Part shown: positions 22,050 to 29,060 of the stretch, piece after piece
Position numbering within the stretch: the stretch's first letter is position 1
How the letters are laid out: every line of letters begins with the position of its first letter
From: Pseudomonadota bacterium
GTDB taxonomy: Bacteria; Pseudomonadota; Alphaproteobacteria; Rhizobiales; Beijerinckiaceae
Direction: 5' to 3'
DNA: 31,834 nt
Assembly (NCBI GenBank): GCA_023423995.1
Contig: JAFAEL010000221.1
Coordinates: 1-31,834, forward strand
The notes under the pieces: model-generated
Databases searched by the model: none
Told to the model about the DNA's origin: nothing
The model's input: only the letters and a program-made list of their open reading frames with translations
Made by a program: the position numbers and the translations under genes

Positions 22050-23630
22050 ATGATCGATCGCCGCTCTCTCCTCCGCGCCGCAGCCGCCGGTACGGCCAGC
22101 CTCGCCGCCGCGCAGTTCGGTGGACCGGCGATGGCGGCGTCGGGGCTCAATCTGGGCGCGTCGGCGCCATTCTCGTTCGACACCCTGAAGGCCCGGGTGA
22201 GGGACATGGCCCGGCAGCCCTATTCGGCCGAGAAGCCGTCCAAGCCCGACGTGCTCTGGAGCATCGACTACGACGCCCACGGCAAGATCCGGTACAAGAC
22301 TGATCTTGCGCTGTTCGCGGAGGGCCCGGGCAGGTTTCCGGTCACCTTCTTCCACCTCGGCCGCTACTTCCAGAAGCCGGTCAGGATGCATGTCGTCCAG
22401 GGCGGCGACGCGCGCGAGATCCTCTACGACGACAGCTATTTCGACATGCCGGCCGATTCACCGGCCCACGGCTTGCCGAAGAACTCGGGCTTCGCCGGCT
22501 TCCGCTTCCAGGAGCCGCGCGACGGCAAGCTCGACTGGCGCAAGAACGACTGGGTGGCGTTCCTGGGGGCGTCCTATTTCCGGGCGATCGGCGAACTCGC
22601 CCAGTACGGCCTCTCGGCCCGCGGGATTACGATCAACACGGTCGTCTACAACGTGCCGGAGGAGTTCCCGGATTTCACCCATATCTGGTTCGAGACCCCG
22701 GCCGCAGGCTCGGACACGGTCACGATCTATGCGCTCATGGACGGCCCGAGCGTCGTTGGGGCCTACCGCTTCGTGATGCGCCGCGCGACCTCCGTCATCA
22801 TGGACATCGATGTCTCGCTCGTGCTGCGCCAGGACGTCGTGCGGCTCGGCCTCGCTCCGATGACGTCGATGTTCTGGTACTCGGAGACCGCGAAGGCCAC
22901 GATGGTCGACTGGCGGCCGGAGGTGCACGACTCGGACGGCCTCGCGATGTGGAGCGGCGCCGGGGAGCATATCTGGCGTCCGCTGAACAACCCGCGCACG
23001 ATCCAGGTCTCCGCTTTTGCCGACCAGGCGCCCCGCGGCTTCGGCCTGCTTCAGCGCGACAGGAACTTCGACCACTACCTGGACGGTGTCTATTACGATC
23101 GCCGGCCCTCCCTCTGGGTGGAGCCGAAAGGGGATTGGGGGCGCGGCACCGTCCAGCTCGTCGAGAACCCGACGGACGACGAGATCCACGACAACATCAA
23201 CGCCATGTGGGTTCCGGCAGAGCCTGCGACGGCCGGGAAGACCTTCGACCTCTCCTACCGGCTGCATTGGTCGGCGGATGAGCCTTACCCGTCTCCGCTC
23301 GCGCGCTGCGTCGCCACGCGATTGGGCAATGGCGGCCAGCCCGGGTTGGACCGGCCTCGCGGCGTGCGCAAGTTCCTGCTCGAATTCATCGGCGGGCCGC
23401 TCAAGGACCTCCCGGCCGGAACGCTGCCCGAACCGGTGCTCACCGCCTCCCGGGGGACCTTCTCCTATGTCCGGACCGAGGCCGTGCCGAACGACGTGCC
23501 GGGCCATTGGCGTGCGCAGTTCGACCTGACGACGACGGGCAACGAGCCGATCGAGCTGCGCTGCTACCTCCGGAATGGCGACCAGGTGCTCAGCGAGACC
23601 TGGCTCTACCAGTACCACCCCGTCTACTAG
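22050..23630 (+). CDS. opgD: Glucan biosynthesis protein, OpgD/OpgG family
   Basis: 526 aa from ATG 22050. The N-terminus MIDRRSLLRAAAAGTASLAAA is a Tat signal with probable cleavage near PAMAAS; Tat export separates OpgD from Sec-exported OpgG. The mature protein shows family blocks: FDTLKARVRDMARQPY, IRYKTDLALF, FPVTFFHLGRYFQKPV, then FGLLQRDRNFDHYLDGVYYD and RRPSLWVEP in the putative catalytic part, and a C-terminal Ig-like domain. OpgD and OpgG act on beta-1,2-glucans in the periplasm and belong to a glucanase clan. The length fits OpgD (about 550). No opgH is adjacent. The stop codon is inside a 12-bp palindrome shared with the convergent gene. Confidence 0.9.
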   Translation: MIDRRSLLRAAAAGTASLAAAQFGGPAMAASGLNLGASAPFSFDTLKARVRDMARQPYSAEKPSKPDVLWSIDYDAHGKIRYKTDLALFAEGPGRFPVTFFHLGRYFQKPVRMHVVQGGDAREILYDDSYFDMPADSPAHGLPKNSGFAGFRFQEPRDGKLDWRKNDWVAFLGASYFRAIGELAQYGLSARGITINTVVYNVPEEFPDFTHIWFETPAAGSDTVTIYALMDGPSVVGAYRFVMRRATSVIMDIDVSLVLRQDVVRLGLAPMTSMFWYSETAKATMVDWRPEVHDSDGLAMWSGAGEHIWRPLNNPRTIQVSAFADQAPRGFGLLQRDRNFDHYLDGVYYDRRPSLWVEPKGDWGRGTVQLVENPTDDEIHDNINAMWVPAEPATAGKTFDLSYRLHWSADEPYPSPLARCVATRLGNGGQPGLDRPRGVRKFLLEFIGGPLKDLPAGTLPEPVLTASRGTFSYVRTEAVPNDVPGHWRAQFDLTTTGNEPIELRCYLRNGDQVLSETWLYQYHPVY

Positions 23631-23639
23631 GGGCCCCTA
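23628..23639. repeat. 12-bp palindrome containing two convergent stop codons
   Basis: TAGGGGCCCCTA is its own reverse complement. Its first three bases are the TAG of opgD and its last three, read on the other strand, are the TAG of the Gfo/Idh/MocA gene. Only 6 bases separate the two coding regions. With no loop it is a poor hairpin. Confidence 0.7.
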
Positions 23640-24641
23640 TCGACCGTAGATGCGGTCGAGCACGCGCGCCACTGCGACGAGCTCATCGGCCGCTTCGTCG
23701 AACCGCTCGCCGGCCGCGAGCCGACGTGCCCAATCCGCCGCGGCGCGCCCGCCCCATTCGTCCGGGGGAAGCGCGAGGGTTTCGCGCGCCGTGCCGCGGA
23801 AGCGCTCGGCCGTGAAATCGTAGAAGGAGCCGTTCACGTTGCCGAGCGCCGCGCCGCCGCCGGTGCCGTAGAACGCGGCCGAGATCGCCGCGTCGCAGCC
23901 GGCCTGGAGGCGCCACGAGCAGGCGAGGCGGATCGCCGTCCCGTCCGCGAGCTCGAGGGTCGCGATCGCGTAATCCTCCACCTGGGCGGGATTCGGCGCG
24001 AGCCTTTCGCCCGACGCGAAGAGCGCCGAGGAGACCTGCGCGACCTCCGGGAAGTCGAGGCACCAGAGCGCCAGGTCGACGAGGTGGACGCCGAGATCCA
24101 TCACGCAGCCGCCGCCCGAGAGAGCCGGGTCGTAGAACCAGGGCTTGTCCGGCCCGTAGGCGTTGTGGAAGACGAGATCGACCGCGTGAAGGCGCCCGAG
24201 CTCGCCCGAGCGGATCAGCTCGCGGATGCGCCGCATGCCCTCGGTGAAGCGGTAGGACAGGTCGACCGCGAGCAGGCGGTCCGCCGCGCGGGCGGCGTCG
24301 ACGACGGCCTGGACCTCGGCGGCATTGCGGCCGAGCGGCTTCTGGCAGAACACCGCCGCGCCCGACGCGAGGGCGAGCACCGATTGCTCCGCGTGAAGCG
24401 CGGACGGTGTCGCGATGACGATGCCGTCGAGCCCCAGCGACAGGAGGTCATCGAGGCCGCCGACGCGCTCTGCGCCCGGCGCGAGCTTCACGGCCTCCGC
24501 GGCCGTCTCCGCCGAAGGCTCGGCGATGGCCGCGACCTCGGCGATGTCGGCCTCGATGATCGCATTCATCCGGTGCCGGCCGATCCAACCGACGCCGAGG
24601 AACCCGAGGCGCGGCCGCGCGGCCTTCGCTGCTCCCGCCAT
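23637..24641 (-). CDS. Gfo/Idh/MocA family oxidoreductase
   Basis: 334 aa from ATG 24641, which shares a base with the TGA of the upstream gene (TGATG); GTG 24644 would give a 4-base overlap instead. The nucleotide-binding motif is GFLGVGWIGRHRM at the N-terminus. The family EKP motif reads CQKP (near residue 100), keeping the catalytic Lys, and the substrate motif is GGGCVMDLGVHLVDLALW with the Asp and His in place. Members oxidise or reduce sugars, inositols and related compounds with NAD(P). Pairing with an MDR-type dehydrogenase suggests a two-step polyol or sugar route; no transporter or regulator is attached. Confidence 0.92.
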   Translation of the reverse strand: MAGAAKAARPRLGFLGVGWIGRHRMNAIIEADIAEVAAIAEPSAETAAEAVKLAPGAERVGGLDDLLSLGLDGIVIATPSALHAEQSVLALASGAAVFCQKPLGRNAAEVQAVVDAARAADRLLAVDLSYRFTEGMRRIRELIRSGELGRLHAVDLVFHNAYGPDKPWFYDPALSGGGCVMDLGVHLVDLALWCLDFPEVAQVSSALFASGERLAPNPAQVEDYAIATLELADGTAIRLACSWRLQAGCDAAISAAFYGTGGGAALGNVNGSFYDFTAERFRGTARETLALPPDEWGGRAAADWARRLAAGERFDEAADELVAVARVLDRIYGR

Positions 24642-25612
24642 CACGCGGTCACCAGGGCCTTGAGGAAGCCGTCCGGCCGGTCGCGCGTGGCGTTCAGGGC
24701 ATCGTCGAGCCGCTCCAGGGGGAAGCGATGCGTGTAGAGCCCACTCGGGTCGAGCCGGCCTGAGGCGACCGCCTCCACGGCCTCGCGGATGCCCTGGATG
24801 TACACCTTCGGGTCGCGCTCATGCGCGTTGATCACGTCGAGCCCGCGCCAGTTCCACAGCCACATGTTCACCTGCCTCGGGCCGTCCTGGTGGTACCCGG
24901 CGATGATGAGCCGCCCGCGCTCGCGCGTGATCTCGCCCGCGAGATCGAGCGGCCATTGTTTTCCCACCGCTTCGATGGTCCGGTCGCAGAACTGGCCGCC
25001 CGTCAGTTCCTTCACGCGCTCGATGATGGCCGTGTGGTCCTCCATCGGGATCGTCTCGGCCGCGCCCATGCGGCGGGCGAGGTCGAGCGAGAAGGGTCGG
25101 CGCGAGATCGCGATGACGCGCGCGCCGGTATCGCTGGCGAGCCTGGTCAGGATCGCGCCCAGGAAGCCGATGCCGACGATCGCCACCGTCTGGCCGGCCT
25201 GGATGTCCGAGCGCCTGAAGATGTTCATGGCACAGCCCAGCGGCTCGCCCGGGAAAGGCTGGCCCGCCAGCGCCTCCGGCAGCTTCACCACGGAATCCGC
25301 ATCGGCCAGGTCGTACTCGGCATAGGCCTTGTAGGAGAGGGCGGCGACTCGGTCCCCGACCGCCAGCCCGGCCACTCCGTCCCCGAGCGCATCCACCACG
25401 CCCCAGCCCTCATGGCCGAGCGAACCCGGCTCGGTCGGAAAGGTCATCCAGTCCGGTCCCTCCCAGGGGGTGAGGTTCGAGGCGCAGACACCCGAGCCTT
25501 CCAGCCTCACCCGCACCTGCCCGGGCCCGGGCTCCGGCTTGGCGACCTCCTCCACGGCGATCCGGCCTGGCGCGGTCACGCGCGCCGCTCTCATCATGGT
25601 CTCGTCTGGCAT
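24641..25612 (-). CDS. Zinc-dependent medium-chain dehydrogenase (MDR superfamily)
   Basis: 323 aa from ATG 25612; ATG 25597 or 25594 (MMRAARV) are reasonable alternatives because no strong ribosome binding site precedes the first. Catalytic zinc ligands are Cys43 in SGVCASN and the His67-Glu68 pair in LGHEGWG, with a later Cys in GEPLGCAMN. The structural-zinc four-cysteine lobe is missing. The Rossmann motif is VGIGFLGAIL. It oxidises an alcohol with NAD(P) in the cytoplasm; the protein is at the short end of the family. The stop overlaps the start of the Gfo/Idh/MocA gene, so the two are translated together. Confidence 0.9.
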   Translation of the reverse strand: MPDETMMRAARVTAPGRIAVEEVAKPEPGPGQVRVRLEGSGVCASNLTPWEGPDWMTFPTEPGSLGHEGWGVVDALGDGVAGLAVGDRVAALSYKAYAEYDLADADSVVKLPEALAGQPFPGEPLGCAMNIFRRSDIQAGQTVAIVGIGFLGAILTRLASDTGARVIAISRRPFSLDLARRMGAAETIPMEDHTAIIERVKELTGGQFCDRTIEAVGKQWPLDLAGEITRERGRLIIAGYHQDGPRQVNMWLWNWRGLDVINAHERDPKVYIQGIREAVEAVASGRLDPSGLYTHRFPLERLDDALNATRDRPDGFLKALVTA

Positions 25613-25705
25613 GCGGGGGTCTTAGAAAGCTTCGGAGAGGGGCGAAAGGCGGTCGCTAGGCCCGGGACTCAAGCCGGAAGCTTGGCCACGGGTTCCGGTC
25701 CGGAT

Positions 25706-25737
25706 CGTCATTGCGGGACTTCCAGCCCGGAATGACG
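25706..25737. repeat. REP-like palindromic intergenic element
   Basis: CGTCATT (25706-25712) is inverted at 25731-25737 and, after one mismatch, CGGG pairs with CCCG around an 8-base loop. Flanking sequence (25660-25705) holds degraded pieces of similar type. The design resembles short palindromic repeats (TCATTG.CGGG…) scattered between genes in many Rhizobiales. Only one copy is in the window, so the repeat nature is inferred from recall. It sits between two divergent genes. Confidence 0.5.
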
Positions 25738-25768
25738 GTGGCGCCGCTCTTCGTGCTACCCTCCCCCC

Positions 25769-26683
25769 ATGCCGACGCTCGATGAACCCTTCGCACCCGA
25801 GGACGACATCCCGATCGGCTACATGGCCCGGACGCGGGCCTATTACGCGGCGCTCGGCTTCGAGACGCCGTATCGCTGGGCCCATCACCTCGACGCGCCA
25901 TTCACGCCGCTCGGCAAGCCGCTCGCCGAATGCACGGTCGCGCTCGTCACGACGGCCGCGCCGTACCAGCCGGACAAGGGCGAGCAGGGGCCCGGCGCGC
26001 CCTATAACGGATCGGCCAAGTTCTTCTTCGTCTATTCCGGGCCGAGCGACGAGATGCCGGACCTGCGCATCTCCCACATCGCCTATGACCGCGACCACAC
26101 GAGCGCGGCGGATATCGGGACCTACTTCCCGTTGCGGCAGCTTCAACTGGCGGCCGGGCGCGGCCGCATCGGGCGCGTGGCATCTCGCTTCTATGGCCTG
26201 CCGACGAACCGGAGCCACCGCGCCACGGTCGAGGCGGACGCGCCGGAGCTCCTCGCCCGCATCCGCCAGGACGGCGCGGACGCTGCGATCCTCGTGCCGA
26301 ACTGTCCCGTCTGCCACCAATGCGTGACACTCGCCGCGCGCCATCTCGAGGCCGCCGGCGTCCCGGCCGTGGTGATGGGCTGCGCGAAGGACATCGTCGA
26401 GCATGCGGGCGCGCCGCGGTTTCTTTTCAGCGACTTTCCGCTCGGCAACAGCGCCGGCAAGCCCGGCGACCTCGACTCGCAGGCGTGCACGCTGGAGCTC
26501 GCGCTCCGCCTGCTGGAAGCCGCACCCGGGCCCCGCACGACGCTGGCCTCGCCCCTGCGCTGGAGCGTCGATCCTTCCTGGAAGCGCGACTACTCCTCGA
26601 TCGAGAAGCTCGCGCCCGACGAGATCGCCCGTCGGCGTGCTGAATTCGACAGGCAGAAGCGCGCCGCAAAGGCTCTTGCCTGA
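25769..26683 (+). CDS. Selenoprotein B-like reductase family protein (GrdB/PrdB-related), cysteine form
   Basis: 304 aa from ATG 25769; no clear ribosome binding site. The layout recalls selenoprotein B of glycine, sarcosine or D-proline reductase: an N-terminal part with CTVALVTTAAPYQP, a middle with ISHIAYDRDH and FPLRQLQ, and a final redox loop ADAAILVPNCPVCHQCV followed by RHLEAAGVPAVVMG. In the clostridial enzymes a selenocysteine sits in this loop; here there are three cysteines (179, 182, 185) and no in-frame TGA. The last part has FSDFPLGNSAGKPGD, also typical. Clostridial partners (GrdA, GrdC, PrdA) are absent. Function is unknown; a thiol-based reductase is an inference. Confidence 0.6.
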   Translation: MPTLDEPFAPEDDIPIGYMARTRAYYAALGFETPYRWAHHLDAPFTPLGKPLAECTVALVTTAAPYQPDKGEQGPGAPYNGSAKFFFVYSGPSDEMPDLRISHIAYDRDHTSAADIGTYFPLRQLQLAAGRGRIGRVASRFYGLPTNRSHRATVEADAPELLARIRQDGADAAILVPNCPVCHQCVTLAARHLEAAGVPAVVMGCAKDIVEHAGAPRFLFSDFPLGNSAGKPGDLDSQACTLELALRLLEAAPGPRTTLASPLRWSVDPSWKRDYSSIEKLAPDEIARRRAEFDRQKRAAKALA

Positions 26684-26968
26684 CCTTCTCCGTTCCGTGA
26701 TCCCGCCGGCTGCGCCAGCTGCCGTCCGCGGCCGAGCGGCATCGCGGCACTGCTAGCTTCGTCCGTTCTTTACGCAAGTCTTTCGGTGCTCTTTCGGCCC
26801 TGTCACGCAGATACTGGGCGGAAAAGATTTCGTGCGGCGTCGTATTGGCGTCGAAAATATAGCTGGAACTGTGCCATTCCCAAGTTGTTTAACGCGTGCT
26901 GAGCGTAAACGGCGCCTGGCGATGCTCCCGCTGAGATGAGTCTCGCGGGGGAGGCCCGAGAGGTCGTC
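26684..26968 (+). other. Non-coding gap before yhiM
   Basis: 285 bases without a convincing frame. The stretch 26755-26910 is richer in A+T than its surroundings (for example AAAATATAGC and GTTGTTTAACG), which fits a promoter region for the yhiM gene, but I cannot assign -35 and -10 boxes with confidence. No terminator or repeat is seen. Confidence 0.4.
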
Positions 26969-28018
26969 ATGAATTTCGGGATCAGCGTACTTTTTCGCGC
27001 CATACCCTTGATGATGGGCGCGATCTGCCTCGCGTTCGGGCTATACATCCTCTCGGGCCCGGCCGACGCCGCCCACTTCGTTGCGGGACACGTCAACGTT
27101 GCGCTGGCGGCGATCTGCTATGCGCTGTTCACGACGGCCGCGACGATCATCCGCCAGCTCATCCATCGCTACGGCGAGGTCTGGCGGGTGATTTTGCCGG
27201 CGTCCGGATACATCGTCGCTTTCTCGACCGTGGCGTGGGGCATCGCCCTGACGCGTTCGGGCGACACGCCCCAGCATGTCGTGGCCGGTCACGTGGTCAT
27301 CGGGATCGGCCTGATCGCCACCTGTGTGAGCACGGTCGCGACGGCGTCGACGGCCTTCACGCTCATCAATGTCAGCAACGCGCGAAAGCCGCAGGATGGC
27401 CCGCCCCCGGGAGCGCAGTCGAAGCCCGTGGGCCTGCTGCTGACCTGCATTCCGCTGGCCTGCGCCACGATCGGGTTCTGGCTGTGCTACCAACTCCTCA
27501 CGCGAGGCGACCAGCCCGGCTTCATCGCCGGCCATGTGGTGTTCGGCCTGTCGGCGATCTGCTTCAGCCTGATCGGCCTCGTCGCGAGCGTCGTCCGGCA
27601 GATCCGCAACGCCTTCACGGAGCAGGAGCGCTTCGTCTGGAGCGGGATCGTCGCCCTGATGGGCTCGCTCAACATCCTGCTCGGCATCTACGTGCTGGTC
27701 AGCAGCGACCAGGACTACCGCCTGGCCCCCGGCATCGTGCTGATCGGCCTCGGCCTGATCTGCTTCAGCATCCTGTCGAAGGTGCTGCTCCTGGCGCTCG
27801 TCTGGCGGCGGCACTTCGCCCTCGCCAACCGCATCCCGCTGCTGCCGATCATGACCGCGCTGACCTGCCTGTTCACAGCCGCGTTCCTGTTCCAGGCGTC
27901 GCTGACGAACGCCGCCTTCTTCGTGCCGGCGCATGTCATGGTCGGGCTCGGGGCGGTGTGCTTCACGCTGTTCTCGATCGTGTCGATCCTGGAGGCGGGC
28001 ACGTCGGGCTCAGGCTAG
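26969..28018 (+). CDS. yhiM: YhiM family inner membrane protein (DUF2776)
   Basis: 349 aa from ATG 26969, chosen over the in-frame ATG 26936 because GAGAGG lies just before it and the length then equals E. coli YhiM (350). Homology is evident along the chain, especially the C-terminal half: SSDQDYRLAPGIVLIGLGLI, ALVWRRHFALANRIP and VGLGAVCFTLFSIVSILEAG. About ten membrane spans. Five copies of a two-span unit can be seen, each with an AGHV-like turn (residues 37, 104, 185, 251, 317). YhiM has been linked to acid survival and is otherwise uncharacterised. The protein is far commoner in enterobacteria, so horizontal spread is possible; base composition is not visibly foreign. Confidence 0.92.
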   Translation: MNFGISVLFRAIPLMMGAICLAFGLYILSGPADAAHFVAGHVNVALAAICYALFTTAATIIRQLIHRYGEVWRVILPASGYIVAFSTVAWGIALTRSGDTPQHVVAGHVVIGIGLIATCVSTVATASTAFTLINVSNARKPQDGPPPGAQSKPVGLLLTCIPLACATIGFWLCYQLLTRGDQPGFIAGHVVFGLSAICFSLIGLVASVVRQIRNAFTEQERFVWSGIVALMGSLNILLGIYVLVSSDQDYRLAPGIVLIGLGLICFSILSKVLLLALVWRRHFALANRIPLLPIMTALTCLFTAAFLFQASLTNAAFFVPAHVMVGLGAVCFTLFSIVSILEAGTSGSG

Positions 28019-28320
28019 CGCCCGGGCACGAAGGTTCCGGGACTCGAACGGTCGTGTGGATCAGCAAGCGGCCCGGCGGCTCTCAATCTCCGTGAACCTG
28101 CAGGGCAGCCTCGCCGCGTCGTCCTCACGTCGAGCTTCGCTCCTGGTGAATGCAGGCCGGTCGGACAGACGTGACGGTCAGACAATGGCCAGTTAAGTCG
28201 CTTCGATCACGAACAAATTTCTCTTCCGCGGGATGGCGGAACGAATTCTCGATTTTGCAAGCCGCATATGTGAACGATCTGCGGGGTGCAAAATTCTCCC
28301 GTCTGTCCTATATGTACCGG
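28019..28320 (+). other. Intergenic region after yhiM
   Basis: About 300 bases. An open frame continues from 28150 into the next gene but its first 57 codons look non-coding. CGGTCAGACAA at 28175-28185 is the reverse complement of the TTGTCTGAC element found upstream of two other genes. The part 28195-28320 is A+T-richer and may hold the promoter of the small-gene cluster. A tRNA-like scrap at 28030-28060 does not fold and is not called. Confidence 0.4.
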
Positions 28321-28521
28321 ATGGACGACAATGCGATTTACCCCTACGAGCTCGAAGTTCAGCCCTCCGTGCGCACGCCTGGCGCCTTTGATTGGGCAAT
28401 ACGCCGTCACGGCAAGCTGATTCAGCGATCTGACCGCCTGCAACGGTCGGAGGAGGCCGCTCGCAAGGACGGCATGAAGGCCGTCGAGCGTCAGTTCCTG
28501 AGCGCTCACAGCACCCGCTGA
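28321..28521 (+). CDS. Small conserved-type hypothetical protein, 66 aa
   Basis: Start ATG 28321 (ATG 28312 adds three residues). The protein reads MDDNAIYPYELEVQPSVR, then a Trp-containing strand region (FDWAIRRHGKLIQRSDR) and a charged helix (SEEAARKDGMKAVERQFLS). The strand-strand-helix pattern with the WAIRRHGKLIQRSDR core resembles small uncharacterised proteins I recall from Methylobacterium and relatives, of unknown function. It leads a set of three small genes: the next starts 14 bases after its stop. There is no signal or membrane segment. The start is uncertain because no clear ribosome binding site precedes either ATG. Confidence 0.6.
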   Translation: MDDNAIYPYELEVQPSVRTPGAFDWAIRRHGKLIQRSDRLQRSEEAARKDGMKAVERQFLSAHSTR

Positions 28522-28535
28522 GCCAGGAGGGCACG

Positions 28536-28784
28536 ATGCGAGGCGACGATACCGCGGTCCTTGATAGGGCCGCGAAGACGCAACGAGCGCTGGACCGTGC
28601 CGCGGACGGCGCCAAGGCAATGGCCGAGTACGAGGCGGAGCGGAAGGCCGTGGAGGCGAACACCGTTCGCCTGCGTGCGCTCCGGCTCGAGAGGGAGCGT
28701 GCGGAGCAGGAGGCGGCGAGTGCCGCTGCCGCCGCCAAGCCGAAGGCCGCGAGCCGCAAGGCCCGCGCGGGCGGGTCGGCATGA
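28536..28784 (+). CDS. Small helical hypothetical protein, 82 aa
   Basis: ATG 28536 has AGGAGG nine bases upstream, a strong site. The product is almost wholly charged and Ala-rich: a long helix from about residue 8 to 66 (DRAAKTQRALDRAADGAKAM … RLRALRLERERAEQEAASAA) that would form a coiled coil, and a basic Lys/Arg/Ala tail (KPKAASRKARAGG), which suggests nucleic acid contact. I do not recognise a family. Its stop overlaps the ATG of the Xre-like gene (ATGA), so the two are translationally coupled. Confidence 0.7.
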   Translation: MRGDDTAVLDRAAKTQRALDRAADGAKAMAEYEAERKAVEANTVRLRALRLERERAEQEAASAAAAAKPKAASRKARAGGSA

Positions 28785-28993
28785 TGACCGGCGAAGAGAT
28801 CCGCGCTGCGAGAACGCGGCTGGGCTGGGATTCCCGCACGCTCGCACAGCGGGCCAAGGTGCGCCTGGCCTCGCTGATCCGGGCCGAAGGCTCGACCGGC
28901 GAGCCTGCGATCAGCGCGGCCGAAGCCAGCGCCATCGAGCGCACGCTCGGCCAAGCCGGCTGCGACGTGTCGCAAGGGCGCGAGAAGGCCTGA
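28781..28993 (+). CDS. Short Xre-like helix-turn-helix protein, 70 aa
   Basis: ATG 28781 overlaps the preceding stop (a second ATG follows at once). The N-terminal 55 residues fit a five-helix Xre/Cro fold: GEEIRAARTRLGWDSRTLAQRAKV is helix 1 to the turn, LASLIRAEGSTGEPAISAAEASAIERTL covers recognition and closing helices. Alphaproteobacteria carry many such minimal regulators beginning with R.AR.LLGW. No sensor domain is present. It is likely to regulate its own small operon or act with the helical partner encoded upstream, an inference from coupling only. Confidence 0.72.
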   Translation: MMTGEEIRAARTRLGWDSRTLAQRAKVRLASLIRAEGSTGEPAISAAEASAIERTLGQAGCDVSQGREKA

Positions 28994-29003
28994 GCAGGCC
29001 TCC

Positions 29004-29029
29004 ATCCGGCAGGCTGGCCCCGGCCGGAT
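29004..29029. terminator. Hairpin between convergent Xre-like and SDR genes
   Basis: ATCCGGC (29004-29010) pairs with GCCGGAT (29023-29029) around a 12-base loop, in the 67-base gap between two convergent genes. GC-rich, with no T-run on either side. Confidence 0.4.
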
Positions 29030-29060
29030 ACCGCCCGGCCGTCGCCCCTGGATGGCGCGT

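Noticed and set aside
28028..28062. Sequence resembling a tRNA T-arm on the minus strand (GTTCGAGTCC)
   Set aside because: The flanking bases do not form the T stem, acceptor stem or the other arms, so no tRNA or clear attachment site can be supported.
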